A program made the translations under genes and the position numbers. 64,000 nucleotides of DNA from Adineta ricciae (lineage: Eukaryota; Rotifera; Eurotatoria; Adinetida; Adinetidae). A model generated the notes under the pieces. That model ran no database searches. It was not told the origin of the DNA and was given only the letters and a program-made list of their open reading frames with translations. The stretch spans positions 1-64,000 of the forward strand of contig CAJNOJ010000266.1 in assembly GCA_905250025.1 (NCBI GenBank). The letters are read 5' to 3'. Shown here piece after piece: positions 10,593-23,419 of the stretch (the stretch's first letter is position 1; every line of letters begins with the position of its first letter).

Positions 10593-12525
10593 ATGATTCG
10601 TACGTATACCAATAAAAGCATCATCAATACATTGTGTGTGTTAAATTGATAACTTTGTTTCAGGTCATAGTGTATTTGATACAATGCAACGTTGGTGTTT
10701 GTTGTTCATTGTGGTAGTACTTCCAATAGTATCTGCTGACACGAGAAAAGCATTTCAAGCTGATTCGTTCGTGGAAAGTATTGGTGTCAACACTCATTGG
10801 GCATTTCCAGGTATTTACTCAGACAACTATGCAAGATTGAAAGCCAAATTGGGTGAATCTGGTATTCGTTACGTTCGAGATGGAACTTTTTCTCCGCTTC
10901 TTTACACTCGAGCGAATGATCTTTATGATAGTTTTGGAATCAAAACAAACATGGTAACTGGACGATGGGTGCCCGGCTCATGGCCAGCTCCACTCGATCC
11001 AACACAAATCGATGCCGAACTAAACGAGATGAAAACTCGAGCATTACAGACCGTAGTGGCAATAGAAGCTCCAAATGAATATGATCATACTCATGGTCCT
11101 GACACTGACTGGGTGTCAACCATCAGAAATTATAGTATTACTCTATACAACAAGGTCAAAGCTGATCCAGCACTGAAGAATATCCCTGTCATCGGGCCAT
11201 CCTTTGGACCATACGAGTCATACCATGCAGTCGGTAATTTAGATCCATATATCGACTATGTAAATCAGCACATGTATTACTGGACTTACTGGCCAGGCTT
11301 CAGTGGATTCGATAGCAACGGATCATATAGCATTGATTGGTATCTCAACCTGTTGACTCCTGAACAATCACCATCTCGTAAACCTATTCAGGCCACTGAA
11401 ACTGGTCATACTACGTTTACTGATCTTGGCGGTGTATCAGAAGAAGCTGACGGAAAATATACACTTCGTATACTTGCTGAGTTCTTCCGTCGAGGTATTT
11501 ATCGCAGTTACAAATATGAATTTATTGATCAATCACTTCCCGATAGAGAAGGTTTCTTTGGCTTGCTACGCAATAATCTCACTGAAAAGCCATCATTCCG
11601 AGCACTGAAAAATTTGATATCACTGCTGAATGATAAAGGATCAGCCTTCACACCAGCATCATTGAACTACACACTCACAGGTAATCTAGCCAATGTTCGT
11701 CAACTGCTCTTTCAAAAGCGCAATGGTGACTTTTATTTGATGGTGTGGAACGAGGTGTCAAGTTGGGATGTGGCACGTAAATTCAATTTGTATCCGTCCC
11801 CGCAACAACTTCAGCTCAGTGTTCAAGGTAACTATACTCTCACCGAGGCTACACTTTATGCATTTAACAACAATGCTGATGTCGATGTCAGCACTCTTCC
11901 TGTCATCAACAATCAAGTGACCTTTAGTTCTACTGACAAGATTAGTGTTTTACGGTTAAAATCTGGCACAAGTTCAACTACCTCTGCTGTCTCTACTACA
12001 TCTACCACATCGACTGTCTCTACTACATCTACCGCATCGACTGTCTCTACTACATCTACCGCATCGACTGTCTCAACGAACGCTGCATTCGGAGGTGTTT
12101 ATCGAATTACACCCAAATTTGCCCCGCAAGCTGCGCTCTACGCAGCAAATGAACAGAACTATGCGTTCATCAGTCAAATATACTATTCGGGTGCTACTAA
12201 TCAACAATGGATCCTAGAGCCACTTGGCGGTGATTTCTATCGTATCAAAAACCGTGTAGGTGGTCGTGTACTTAGTGTACTTGACTGCAATGCATACGAT
12301 GGCGGTGCAGTTCAACTGTACGATTGGTCGAATACTGACTGTCAAAAATGGAAAGTAGAAGCGCTGTCGAACGGATATTATCGTTTGACGCCAAAACATG
12401 CTCTGAATCAATGTCTGGATATACCAATGTGCTCTACCGTTGGTGGAATCCTAATTCATCAATGGTCGTGGTCGAACAGCGATTGTCAACAATGGCAACT
12501 ACAACGTTTGGAATCAACCATTTGA
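10593..12525 (+). CDS. Secreted GH-A-type glycosidase with Ser/Thr linker and ricin-B lectin (copy 2)
   Basis: Exon 1 coding part is 10593-10599 (ATGATTC), the intron is 10600-10663, and exon 2 is 10664-12525; 622 residues. It has a signal peptide (QRWCLLFIVVVLPIVSA) and a catalytic region with FVESIGVNTHW, IRYVRDGT, EAPNEYDH and ATETGH. These hold the same two Glu residues as copy 1, so it is expected to be active. Unlike copy 1 it has a Ser/Thr-rich linker built from 9-residue units (TVSTTSTAS) before the ricin-type beta-trefoil (VYRITPKFAPQ, QQWILE, QKWKVE, QQWQLQ). Such linkers are usually O-glycosylated spacers in secreted glycosidases. It is a diverged tandem paralogue of copy 1, in the same orientation. 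Poly(A) signal AATAAA at 12558-12563. Confidence 0.85.
11986..12066 (+). repeat. 27-bp in-frame linker repeat, three units
   Basis: Units at 11986-12012, 12013-12039 and 12040-12066 encode 9-residue Ser/Thr/Val/Ala blocks, followed by a partial unit. The corresponding gene at 19198-21288 has one unit plus the partial. Confidence 0.85.
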
Positions 12526-12829
12526 AAAAGAAATGATATGTCGTTCTGAGAATTTGAAATAAAATATATTCGAAACGAATCGACACACTGTTGCGCTAAA
12601 GCATAATTACTCAAATGAGATTATAGATAATCATGTTGCGAAAGAATTTATTTTTCCATCATTTCCGCGGTAGAGCGCGAATTTCGCTTCTTCTCCTCAG
12701 CAATATCAATTCTTTTAGCCATTCACAGTATCGACTGGTGCACTATTTATCAACGAATTCGACAACATATTTTTACGAGCAAATAGTGTCTCAGTTCACG
12801 GTCGCATACAAATAAATCTAAGATCAAAG
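12526..12829. other. 3' flank of glycosidase 2
   Basis: Contains the poly(A) signal at 12558-12563 and otherwise AT-rich sequence that aligns with 21289-21589. The small frame at 12633 is not preserved as coding in the second copy. Confidence 0.5.
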
Positions 12830-13705
12830 TTGTGGAGGATAGTTCACACAACACTACCGTTGATTCCTAGAAGAATCGTCTGGATTGACACCAATCGGTC
12901 GATGCAAAAACGAAAGTTATTATCGTTCAGTAGTATCTAGATTTGTGATTGTAGTAATATGATGTGTAGGTTGAACACGACGACTTGATGATCGAACATA
13001 CATGAAGATCCGAATGTTCAAAGCTATGTTCACAAATGAAGGTATGACTACCACCCAACCACACAAATAAATCAACACCCACGGTGGAATAAGACAAGGC
13101 TATTCACAAAACGAAATGAATGACGTCAAAAGATTTATGTTCTATAGATATCTATAACCAGATTAAAAGGCTCTTCTGTCGGTGCATGCTCCAAGGTTGT
13201 ATGTGAACTACATCAAACTCTTGTCATCACCTTTCAAAATCATGCATAGCTTGAGGAAATCTAGTTTTGTCGCAGATTTTTTTTTCTCAAACATCTATCT
13301 CATTGCTTGATCCAATGTTGAACTTATTTTACAACTCACATGTCCTGATCGGAAGATGAATGGGAGTGAGACAATGAACTGAATTATCCATTGTCCAGCA
13401 ATGCATATGATCACCCATTTGTTTGTTCGAAAGAACGGTCGATTATGATACAAAATTGAGCAAAACCGATGTATTGTGAATGTGACAAATGCAAATGGCA
13501 TTTGAATACTGGCCGTGCCATACGTGTAGTAGATAAATAGACAGAAGTCAGAACTGATGAAGCGTCGACTGTCGATACTTTGCATGAGGATGTAGAAGAT
13601 GAAGAAAGCTGCGCTAATCACAATTGTGCAGCAAATATTGAGTATAAACATGTTGTTGTGATGGTAGAACCGACGGTTGGATCAAGCAATGAGATAGATG
13701 TTTGA
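12830..13705 (-). pseudogene. Receptor (7TM) remnant, chimeric at contig end
   Basis: The minus strand carries receptor sequence related to genes a1/a2. 13651 back to about 13330 reads TM2-TM4 (NMFILNICCTIVISAAFF, TIHRFCSILYH), and 12960-13080 corresponds to the TM5 region. The poly-Gln/TM6 part is missing and 12830-12950 is decayed. About 12950-13680 is almost identical to 27890-28620, far closer than the flanks. At about 13681 the sequence switches to the reverse complement of 13288-13312, then the N follows. The mixture suggests a remnant plus an assembly chimera at a contig end. Confidence 0.7.
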
Positions 13706-13706
13706 N
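13706..13706. other. Assembly join (N) between overlapping contigs
   Basis: Sequence right of the N restarts inside the peptidase last exon, equivalent to position 5283. The following 8.4 kb repeats 5283-13705. Confidence 0.85.
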
Positions 13707-14794
13707 TTGCCACACCTAAATTCTTAACTGTCCAAGCAATATCGCATAACTTATCATTGCCGATATAATCATACGGTATATAGCAGTAACCCCTGTCTCC
13801 CTGTTAAACAATGTAAACACATCTTTAATTCGTTAGCCAATGACACTTACCCAATCAACTCCCCAGGAATTTCGTACGATAAATGCTCTTGAATGGTCAC
13901 TGTAACCTGATAGTACGACAGCATGACTGCAAAGAAAGGCATGCAGCAGATGCAATCCAACAAAGTACAGTTACCTTCCGTGAGATGATCGGCTTGTTTC
14001 GTTACTTTTTGGCATAGGAACGATTCCATGTGATTGTGCTTTATCGAATGACTTGTACAGTTCGATAATAACTAGAATAGGAAATCCTTGTGCCAGACAC
14101 GATCTCATCTCGTTAATATTGATATCGACTTCAAGTGCCTCAGAAATGCTATACTGTGGAGCAATACTGTACGCTTGTTTGGTCGGTTTGGTATTGACTT
14201 TTTTAATATTATACGGCCATATGTATTCTGGGCAGACGCCGAATTCTTCAACGGTTTCAATGGTCGAAGGGATGGTACTTCCATCATCAATCACATGAGG
14301 ATCATCATCATTATCTCGAACTCGAGCATTATAGTAGATAAAGAGTCGACTGACATCTTCGAGACGCCCAGTGCTTCGATAATTTAGATATTCGTAGATT
14401 CCAGCCATTGCATTTGCCGTACTGATGATAAATTTGAAAAAGCAGTTAACATGCATAGATATGTCTAGAAGTACTTACCAACTGTTGGCGTCCGATTGAT
14501 CTTCGATTTGTGTCATCCAAGGTCGAAGATCAACTTTGTTCGGTAATTGAGGAGTTGTATAGGCGATGTATTGAGAAAAATCTCGATTTAGACAAGCTTT
14601 CTTTGGTTTACGATTCGTTTCTTTGGCCCCATTGAGACGATATCGTTGATTTGTCTTTCGATTGTGCAAGAACATTTTCTTGATGATAGGTGCTTTACCT
14701 GTTGGTGCATTAGTTGTTGGCCTACACAATGGTATATAAGATAAAGTTACTAGAACTTGGATCCACTCTAAAAATATATATACTTGCTGGCCAT
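13707..14794 (-). CDS. Papain-like cysteine peptidase C, 3' end missing at N
   Basis: Exons 14794-14784, 14721-14479, 14421-13975, 13926-13851 and 13800-13707 have the same lengths and phases as peptidase B. All catalytic motifs are present (EDQSDANS with split Cys codon, SHAVVLSGY, VRNSWG). The last exon stops at the N before the acidic tail, so the truncation is an assembly edge, not a lesion. Protein differences from B are few, so this is probably the other allele or a recent duplicate of B. Confidence 0.88.
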
Positions 14795-16066
14795 GATGAC
14801 TATTTGTTCGTTTTCTTCGGCTAAGAAAGTACTCTACTGTAATGTGACGGTGTTATGTATTTTGATATTAGTGGATAAGAAACTATTCAAATAATAATAT
14901 GAAAGCACGGTAAGTAACTTATTTTGTCATTATACTATCGATACATGTGCGCGCTCACTCACTTGTAGCCGACAAGGAGAAGAGAAACAACCGATAAACA
15001 TTCATTGTGCTCCGCCCTTGTTGTGTTCTATTAGCCATTGTAGTTTAGAAAAAGTAGAAGTTAAAAAGAAAAAACAATCGTAAGTGTGCCCAAACAGTAC
15101 AAACGTAGAATGGCATGATATACCCAAAATTGAAATACATGAACAGTATCTCATACTGTTAATGAATTAGATATTTGAATACAAAGCATCATCTGTTGAA
15201 TGATGTCAAAAAGGCCAATTCATTAGACGTAATTACTTTTGAAAATAAAAAACATAGACGCTGTATAGAAGATTTTTTGTTGACTTTTTGCGATTAGATT
15301 ATGTGGAATAGCACATTCGACTTAATCTTGAAAGATGAGAATTGATTTTAATAATTTTTTGTGACTGTATGATTTGTCACGTATGTTAGAATTTAGCGCA
15401 ACAGTGACTAATAAAACACTGTCAGCTGATCTAGACAGGTTTTGATAGATAGTTATACAGTTATGAATGTCGATTACTTATGTCATAAAGGCGAAATACC
15501 AGTCAATGAAGAAAATGGTAATGAAAATCATGTTGATCAAACCGACTTTTCATTATAAAAAGTCGATATGTTTCTGGAAAACTTAGAGACTCTTTTGTGC
15601 GATAAGTAAGACAGAATCAAATAATTAACATAATAGAACATATTTCAAGATCAAACATCATCATTAACCTTTTGGTTCGTCATTCAATGCAAGAAATTTA
15701 TCTGGTGATTCTTGAGTCTTGATTTTAGCATTGTGAATCGTTCATTGAGGCTAGTTGTGAGTTTCTAGGATACATACACACTCTCACTCAAATACGACCA
15801 AGAGATAAAAGCGCAAGTATACATTGAATTGAAAATGAAGAAGCATATCTTTACTGGAATACTTTCGACGATTGAGAAGAGGAGAGAGAAATTTAATTGA
15901 TTTTCGAATCTACTTTATGCATCTGTGTCCTCTTGACGAAAAACGAAAGAATCAAGTAGCAGCTATATACTCTGCTGGATATTATAAAAGCTTAACAAAA
16001 ATGTCGTATTCAATAGAAGGGAAAGACAATTGAATATTTCACCGTATTTAATTTGCAATTTACCAA
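14795..16066. promoter_or_regulatory. Divergent promoter region, peptidase C / glycosidase 3
   Basis: Counterpart of 6370-7637, alignable throughout with scattered substitutions and small indels. TATAAAAG at 15983-15990 is the presumed TATA box of glycosidase 3. Confidence 0.45.
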
Positions 16067-17888
16067 ATGATTCGTAAGTATGGAGATGCGAATGCAACTA
16101 ATACATTCCATGTACTAAACTGATGAGTCTATTCCAGATCATAATGCATTTAGTACGATTCGATGTTGGTGTCTATTGTTCGTTGCAGCAGTGTTTCCAA
16201 TCATATCAGGTGAAGCTATAACAGCGGTTCAAGCTGATTCTTTCGTGGAAAGCATCGGTATTAACACTCATTGGGCATATAAAGGAGTATATACTAACAA
16301 TTATACTGCCCTTCGAGTAAAATTGGTGGAATCCGGTATTCGTTACGTGCGAGATAGAACCGTTGCAGGTGTTTTCACTCGTGCAAATGACCTCTACGAC
16401 AATTTTGGAATTAAAACAAACATGTTAACTGCAAGATGGGTACCTGGCATATGGCCGGCTCCATTAGATCCAACACAGATCGATGCTGAACTAAACGACA
16501 TAAAAACTCAAGCACTCCGATCGGTAGATGCTATAGAGGCCCCAAACGAATATGATCATGCACATGGTCCCGATACTAACTGGCTGTCAACGATAAAAAA
16601 CTACAGTATTAACCTCTACAACAAAGTCAAGGCTGATCCAATACTGAAGAATTTTCCCGTTATCGGACCATCATTGGTAAACTACGAGTCATATGTTGCT
16701 GTCGGCAATAGTGATTCTTTTATCGATTATGGAAACCAGCATATATATTACTGGACTTACTGGCCAGGTTTCAGCGGTTATGATAGTAACGGAACTCGCA
16801 GCCTTGATTGGTATCTCAATCTTTTGGCTCGTGCACAGTCACCATCTGGCAAACCACTGATAGCTACGGAAACCGGTCACACAACTTTCATTGAAGTTGG
16901 TGGTTTATCAGAAGAAGCTGATGGAAAATACACAGCTCGCTTATTGGCGGAATTCTTTCGTCGTGGCATCTATCGTACTTACAAATATGAACTGGTTGAC
17001 GAAGAAATAACTGGCAGAGAAGGCTTCTTTGGTCTCTTACGCAACAATCTGACTGAAAAGGCATCGTTTCGAGCAGTAAGAAATCTCATATCGATATTAA
17101 GTGATAAAGGTTCAGCCTTCACACCAGCATCGTTGAATTATACACTCACTGGTAACTTAACCAATGTTCGTCAACTGCTCTTTCAAAAACGCAATGGTGA
17201 CTTTTATTTGATGGTGTGGAACGAGGTGTCAAGTTGGGATATTCGACTCAAGTTTGATCTGTATCCATCACCACAGCAGCTTCAACTAAATGTTCAAGGT
17301 GATCGCATTCTTACTGATGTGACCCTTTATTCATTCAACAACAATGCCGATGTGAATGTTACTTCTCTTCCTGTCATCAACAATCAAGTGAAGTTCAACT
17401 CAACTGACAAGATCAGTATTTTACAGGTAAAAATCGCCACCGTTTCTACCAACTCCGCAATCGGAGGTGTCTATCGAATCACGCCCAAATTCGCCCCGCA
17501 AGCTGCTCTCTATGCAATCAGCGATCAGAATCATGCAGTCATCAGTCAAACATATTATTCTGGTGCTGCCAATCAACAATGGATCTTAGAATCACTCGTT
17601 GATGGTTTCTATCGTATCAAAAACCGTGTAGGTGGTCGAGTACTCGATATAGACAATTGCAATACATACGATGGTGGTGTCACGCGATTGTACGATTGGT
17701 CGAATACTGACTGTCAAAAGTGGAAAGTGGAAGTGTTGTCGAATGGATATTATCGTTTAACACCAAAACATGCTCCGAATCAAAGTCTGAATGTTCAATT
17801 GTGCAGAAGTGGAGGTGGAATCATCGTTCAGCAGTCGTCATGGTCGAATAGTGATTGTCAACTATGGAAACTGGAACACATTGAGTAA
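16067..17888 (+). CDS. Secreted GH-A-type glycosidase with ricin-B lectin (copy 3)
   Basis: Exon 1 coding part is 16067-16073, the intron is 16074-16137, and exon 2 is 16138-17888; 585 residues, the same length as copy 1. It keeps the signal peptide, EAPNEYDH acid/base motif, ATETGH nucleophile motif and three-lobed ricin domain. It differs from copy 1 at a few positions (for example TARLLAEFF for TLRILAEFF). It is the second-contig equivalent of the gene at 7638-9459, probably its allele. No lesion seen. Confidence 0.85.
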
Positions 17889-19197
17889 TTAGTTTGAAGA
17901 AGACGAGAACTATTGTTTTGCGAGTTTAAAATAAAAGTACACGTGAAAAAGATGTATTCATAGATCTTTTAAAGCAGAGAAACAGTATTTAGATATTTTA
18001 AATCGTTTATGATCAAAAATAGTTGAAAAGAACGAACATTGATTATATGATGCTTATACTGCATTGCCGTACAATTAAGAAGGTGTATAGTTACATAGCC
18101 AGTCCTATAGACCACATACATACATATAACTCTTCATTCATTTCTTTGCCACTTCTAGGTGCTTATATACTCTTTGAAAGTCAGAAATGTGGCGTATTTG
18201 ACTAGTTCTGTGCAAGCTGTATAAGAAGACAAAGTGAATAAACGATCGAAAGAAATTACAAATGGTAACATAGGAGCAGGCCTACCATTTCCTACCAAAA
18301 TAGATTCTTAATATCTTGTTGCAATGTAATAAAATAGGCAAAATCTATTAAAGGTCGAATGATCGTAATTCACAACGGTACAAGATTTATTACAAAATAT
18401 TCTTGTTTCTGCAAACAAAATGCTCATACTGGAAACTCTGCTTTTTATATACAAAAACTTAAAGATTAGAGAGACTCTCCTGAGTGAATTCGAATTTGTA
18501 TTCTATTTTATTTTATAATATCTACTATACAGCTATCTATATACTGAAAATGACCATAGTAACTCTTAAGTTTTTTGCGCGTTTCCAAAGGTTAATAGAC
18601 AGTCACGCTCATCGGCCATACAATGATTTCCAGTGGTACAAGAGAAATATCAGTTTTGAATCTTTAACTCTTATTTTTACCTAGGATGCATGTAATGGTA
18701 ATAAATATTAGAAAAACGAAAGTTTTTTTAACATTGTTAACAATTATGGGTGTGACAATAAGTAATACTATACCGTTCAGAGAAAAGAAATTTCATTTTT
18801 TGCCACAGATGTACTGCAATTATGCCTGTTCACTATGAATATACTGTGATCATCCGAGACAAATAAAGCACACATCGATTTCAAAATAACTGCTAAAGAT
18901 AAATAAATTCATCATATCTATACATTTATTCATACTTTTGTTGTTATCCTTTAGTACATCAATAAATAAAAAAATCAAAAGGACATTCTTATTATAGAGC
19001 TTTGAAGGATCAAAGAGAGAGAGATCAATTAAATTTTCAAACCTACCTCGCACACCTGTTTTCGTATTTGCCAAAAGAACAAAAGCATCCATTAGGCTAC
19101 CATATCCCCAAGAATATTACAAAAGTTTAACGAAAACTTCACATTCCATATATAAAGAGAGAAAATTGAATTGCGTACTTAGTACTGTAGCTATCAA
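17889..19197. other. Intergenic, glycosidase 3 to glycosidase 4
   Basis: Counterpart of 9460-10592 with about 175 bp extra near 17960-18190. It contains a poly(A) signal soon after the stop and a TATATAAAG box at 19149-19157 before the next gene. No gene recognised. Confidence 0.5.
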
Positions 19198-21288
19198 ATG
19201 ATTCGTACGTATAGCAATAAAAGCATCATCAATACATTGTGTGTATTAAATTGATAACTTCGTTTCAGGTCATAGTGTATTTGATACAATGCAACGTTGG
19301 TGTTTGTTGTTCATTGCGGTAGTACTTCCAATAGTATCTGCTGAAACTAGAAAAGCATTTCAAGCTGATTCATTCGTAGAAAGTATTGGTGTCAACACTC
19401 ATTGGGCATTTCCAGGTATTTACTCAGATAACTATGCAACATTGAAAGCTAAATTGGGTGAATCTGGTATTCGTTATGTTCGAGATGGAACATTTTCTCC
19501 ACTTCTTTACACTCGAGCGAATGACCTTTATAATAGTTTTGGAATCAAAACAAACATGGTAACTGGACGATGGGTGCCCGGCTCATGGCCAGCCCCCCTC
19601 GATCCAACACAAATCGATGCCGAACTAAACGAGCTCAAAACTCGAGCATTACAGACCGTAGTGGCAATAGAAGCTCCAAATGAATATGATCATTCTCATG
19701 GTCCTGACACTGACTGGGTGTCAACCATCAGAAATTACAGCATTACTCTATACAACAAGGTCAAAGCTGATCCGTTACTGAAGAATATCCCTGTCATCGG
19801 ACCATCCTTTGGACCGTACGAGTCATACCATGCGGTTGGTAATTTAGATCCATATATCGACTATGTAAATCAGCACATGTATTACTGGACTTACTGGCCA
19901 GGCTTCAGTGGATTCGATAGCAACGGTTCCTATAGCATTGACTGGTATCTCAACCTGTTGACTCCTGAACAATCACCATCTCGTAAACCTATTCAGGCCA
20001 CTGAAACTGGCCATACTACGTTTACTGATCTTGGCGGTGTATCAGAAGAAACTGATGCAAAATATACACTTCGTATACTTGCTGAGTTCTTCCGTCGAGG
20101 TATTTATCGCAGTTACAAATATGAATTTATTGATCAATCACTTCCCGATAGAGAAGGTTTCTTTGGCTTGCTACGCAACAATCTCACTGAAAAACCATCA
20201 TTCCGAGCACTGAAAAATTTGATATCACTACTGAGTGATAAGGGATCAGCCTTCACGCCAGCATCATTGAACTACACACTCACCGGTAACTTAACCAATG
20301 TTCGTCAACTGCTCTTTCAAAAGCGCAATGGTGACTTTTATTTGATGGTGTGGAACGAGGTGTCAAGTTGGGATGTGGCACGTAAATTCAATTTATACCC
20401 ATCGCCGCAACAAGTTCAGCTCAGTGTTCAAGGTAACTACACTCTCACCGAGGCTACACTTTATGCATTTAACAACAATGCTGATGTCGATGTCAGCACT
20501 CTTCGTGTCATCAACAATCAAGTGACCTTTAGTTCTACTGACAAGATTAGTGTTTTACGGTTAAAATCNACGAGGTGTCAAGTTGGGATGTGGCACGTAA
20601 ATTCAATTTATACCCATCGCCGCAACAAGTTCAGCTCAGTGTTCAAGGTAACTACACTCTCACCGAGGCTACACTTTATGCATTTAACAACAATGCTGAT
20701 GTCGATGTCAGCACTCTTCGTGTCATCAACAATCAAGTGACCTTTAGTTCTACTGACAAGATTAGTGTTTTACGGTTAAAATCTGGCACAAGTTCAACTA
20801 CCTCTGCTGTCTCTACTACATCCACCATATCGACTGTCTCAACGAACGCTGCATTCGAAGGTGTTTATCGAATTACACCCAAATTTGCTCAGCAAGCTGC
20901 ACTCTATGCAGCAAATGAACAGAACTATGCGTTCATCAGTCAAATATACTATTCGGGTGCAACTAATCAACAATGGATCCTAGAGCAACTTGAGGGTGGT
21001 TTCTATCGTATNAATCGTGTAGGTGGTCGTGTACTCAGTGTATTTGATTGCAATGCATACGATGGTGGTGCAGTTCAACTGTACGATTGGTTAGATACTG
21101 ATTGTCAAAAATGGAAAGTAGAAGCGCTGTCGAATGGATATTATCGTTTGACGCCAAAACATGCTCTGAATCAATGTCTGGATATACCAATGTGCTCTAC
21201 CGTTGGTGGAATTCTAATTCATCAATGGTCGTGGTCGAACAGTGATTGTCAACAATGGCAACTACAGCGTTTGGAATCAACCATTTGA
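19198..21288 (+). CDS. Secreted glycosidase-ricin protein (copy 4), with assembly errors
   Basis: Exon 1 coding part is 19198-19204, the intron ends at 19268, and exon 2 is 19269-21288. It is the second-contig equivalent of copy 2, with the same signal peptide, EAPNEYDH and ATETGH motifs. An N at 20569 is flanked by two identical 214-bp blocks (20355-20568 and 20570-20783), which breaks the frame. Removing one block would restore continuity, so this is an unmerged read overlap and not biology. A second N at 21012 replaces a few bases in the ricin domain. The Ser/Thr linker has only one 9-residue unit (AVSTTSTIS) plus the partial, shorter than copy 2. Confidence 0.8.
20355..20783 (+). repeat. 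Identical 214-bp direct duplication around an N
   Basis: 20355-20568 and 20570-20783 are identical as far as I can compare them by eye, separated only by the N at 20569. This is an artefact of an unmerged contig overlap inside glycosidase 4. Confidence 0.9.
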
Positions 21289-21589
21289 AAAAGAAATGAT
21301 ATGTCGCTCTGAGAATTTGAAATAAAATATATTCGAAACGAACCGACACACTGTTGCGCTAAAGCATACTTACTCAAATGAGATTATAGAAAATCATGTT
21401 GCGAAAGAATTTATTTTTCCAATCATTTCCGCGGTAGAGCGCGAATTTCTTTTCTTCTCCTCAGTAATATCAATTCTTTTGAACATCCACAGTATCGACT
21501 AGTGCATTGTTTATGAACGAATTCGACAGCATAATTTTATAAGCAAATGGTGTTTCAGTTCACGATCGCATACAAATAAATCTAGGATC

Positions 21590-22195
21590 AAAGTCGAGGA
21601 GGATAGTTCACACAACAGTACCGTTGATTCCTAGAAGAATCGTCTGGATTGACATCAATCGGTCGATGCAAAAACGAAGGTTATTATCGTTCAGTAGTAT
21701 CTAGATTTGTGATTATAGTAATATGATGTGTAGGTTGAACACGACGACTCGATGATCGTACATATATGAAGGTATGATTACCATGCAAGCACACAAATAG
21801 ATCAACATCCACGGCGAAACAAGACAAGGCTATTCACAAAACAAAATGAATGACGTCAACACATTTATCTTCTATAGACATCTAGAATCGGATTAAAAGG
21901 TTCCTCTGTTGGTGCATGCTCCAAGGTTGTATGTGAACTACATCAAACTCTTGTCATCACCCTTCAAAATCTTGCATAGCTTGAGGAAATCTAGTTTTGT
22001 CGCAGTATTCTTTTTTCTCAAACATCTATCTCATTGCTTCATCCAATGTTAAACTTATTTGACAACCCACATGTCCTGATCGAAAGATGAATGGTAGTGA
22101 GACAATGAACTGAATTATCCATTGTCCAGCAACGCATATGATCACCCATTTGTTTGTTCGAAAGAACGGTGGATTGTGATACAAAATTGATCGAG
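21590..22195 (-). pseudogene. Receptor (7TM) pseudogene
   Basis: The minus strand is alignable to receptor a1 in pieces. 21600-21840 covers the C-terminal/TM5 exon but lacks the poly-Gln region and has a deletion near 21770. 22010-22195 covers the TM4 region and then breaks off. The exon 1 splice donor, GTGAGT in a1/a2, reads GTGGGT here. No continuous reading frame remains. Confidence 0.7.
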
Positions 22196-23419
22196 AGTTT
22201 GCGTGAGAATGTAGGCGATGAAGAACTTACATTAGAGAAGAAAAGTGGGTAACTAACTGTTCTATGCCGCCTTTAATTCTATCCGTCTACTGGATGTACC
22301 GTTTTCATTTTCAGAATATAACCGTGTTTAGAATAGATCTACAGTATTTCTGTTTTAAACCGGTTGCCTAATACTGACTGATCTGATTTAATTTTTCTGA
22401 TCGTCATCCTTCCTTTCCCCTTCCTGTGTCTGATCATAGCAGACACATAAATTTCATTTTCTTTCAGTCATACGTACATTCATTTAAACACATAAAGCCA
22501 AAAAGTTGGGGTGACGCAAATTCGGACATCTAAGCTGCGCATTTCCCCAACGTGTCTCCTATCTCCTTGGATACTATAAACAATCATTTAACATGATTAG
22601 AGCAGATAATTGAAAACAAACAAAAAATAATCAGTTGGTATTAGGCCAAGATGATAAATATAGCAAGACCATTTTTCATTAGCAATTAGCCGAGAAAAGG
22701 GAGTGTTGTCAATAAAAATCGTATACATAATAGTGGAATAGAATCGAAAGCAGTTTGAGATATTCGTATTCGAGATATAATGGATAAATCGACAGGATAG
22801 AAGAGTTCTCTCAGTGTAGCTAATTACACTCAGAAATGTCCTCTTGACAGCTTGTATACTTCTTACATTTTACACAATGTGCATACCGATTATGATAGTT
22901 GCTTTAGATAAGCAGGAAACAATACATGAACACTCTGTACATGATCGAATTAATATCTAACTGTTTTAAATTATGCTAAACAACAAATCTATTCTTTCAT
23001 TGTGATGTAAAAAATCGCCTGTCATCAACGTAATTAGTTTTCATATATTCATCATGGTTTACATGATCTCAGGATTATACAACATGAAGAAGAAACTAAG
23101 TACAACCAAGATCTACTGAACAGCATTACCAGACAAATATGATGTGAATTTCTGAAAGCATAGTGAAATGAAAGCCATCTTGCACAAGAATAGTTGCAGC
23201 AACAGCTGCAGGATATACTTTAAAAAATACTAAAAAGTACAACAAATGAACAATAAATTTCAAAATTAGTCGGCAATTGCTCTGGCAGGGAGAACCGTGT
23301 TGGCGCTAGAGCACTTAGTATGTATGGTGGTGATTCATTGATGCGCTCTCAGACAGTTTCGTGATACTGGGGGCTAATGATGCATGTTAGAACGCATTGT
23401 ATCAAGTTTACGAAACCCT
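22196..23419. other. Intergenic upstream of receptor block
   Basis: No gene recognised. It aligns over its whole length with 26360-27589, with scattered substitutions. It includes the 3' flank of receptor a1. Confidence 0.5.
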
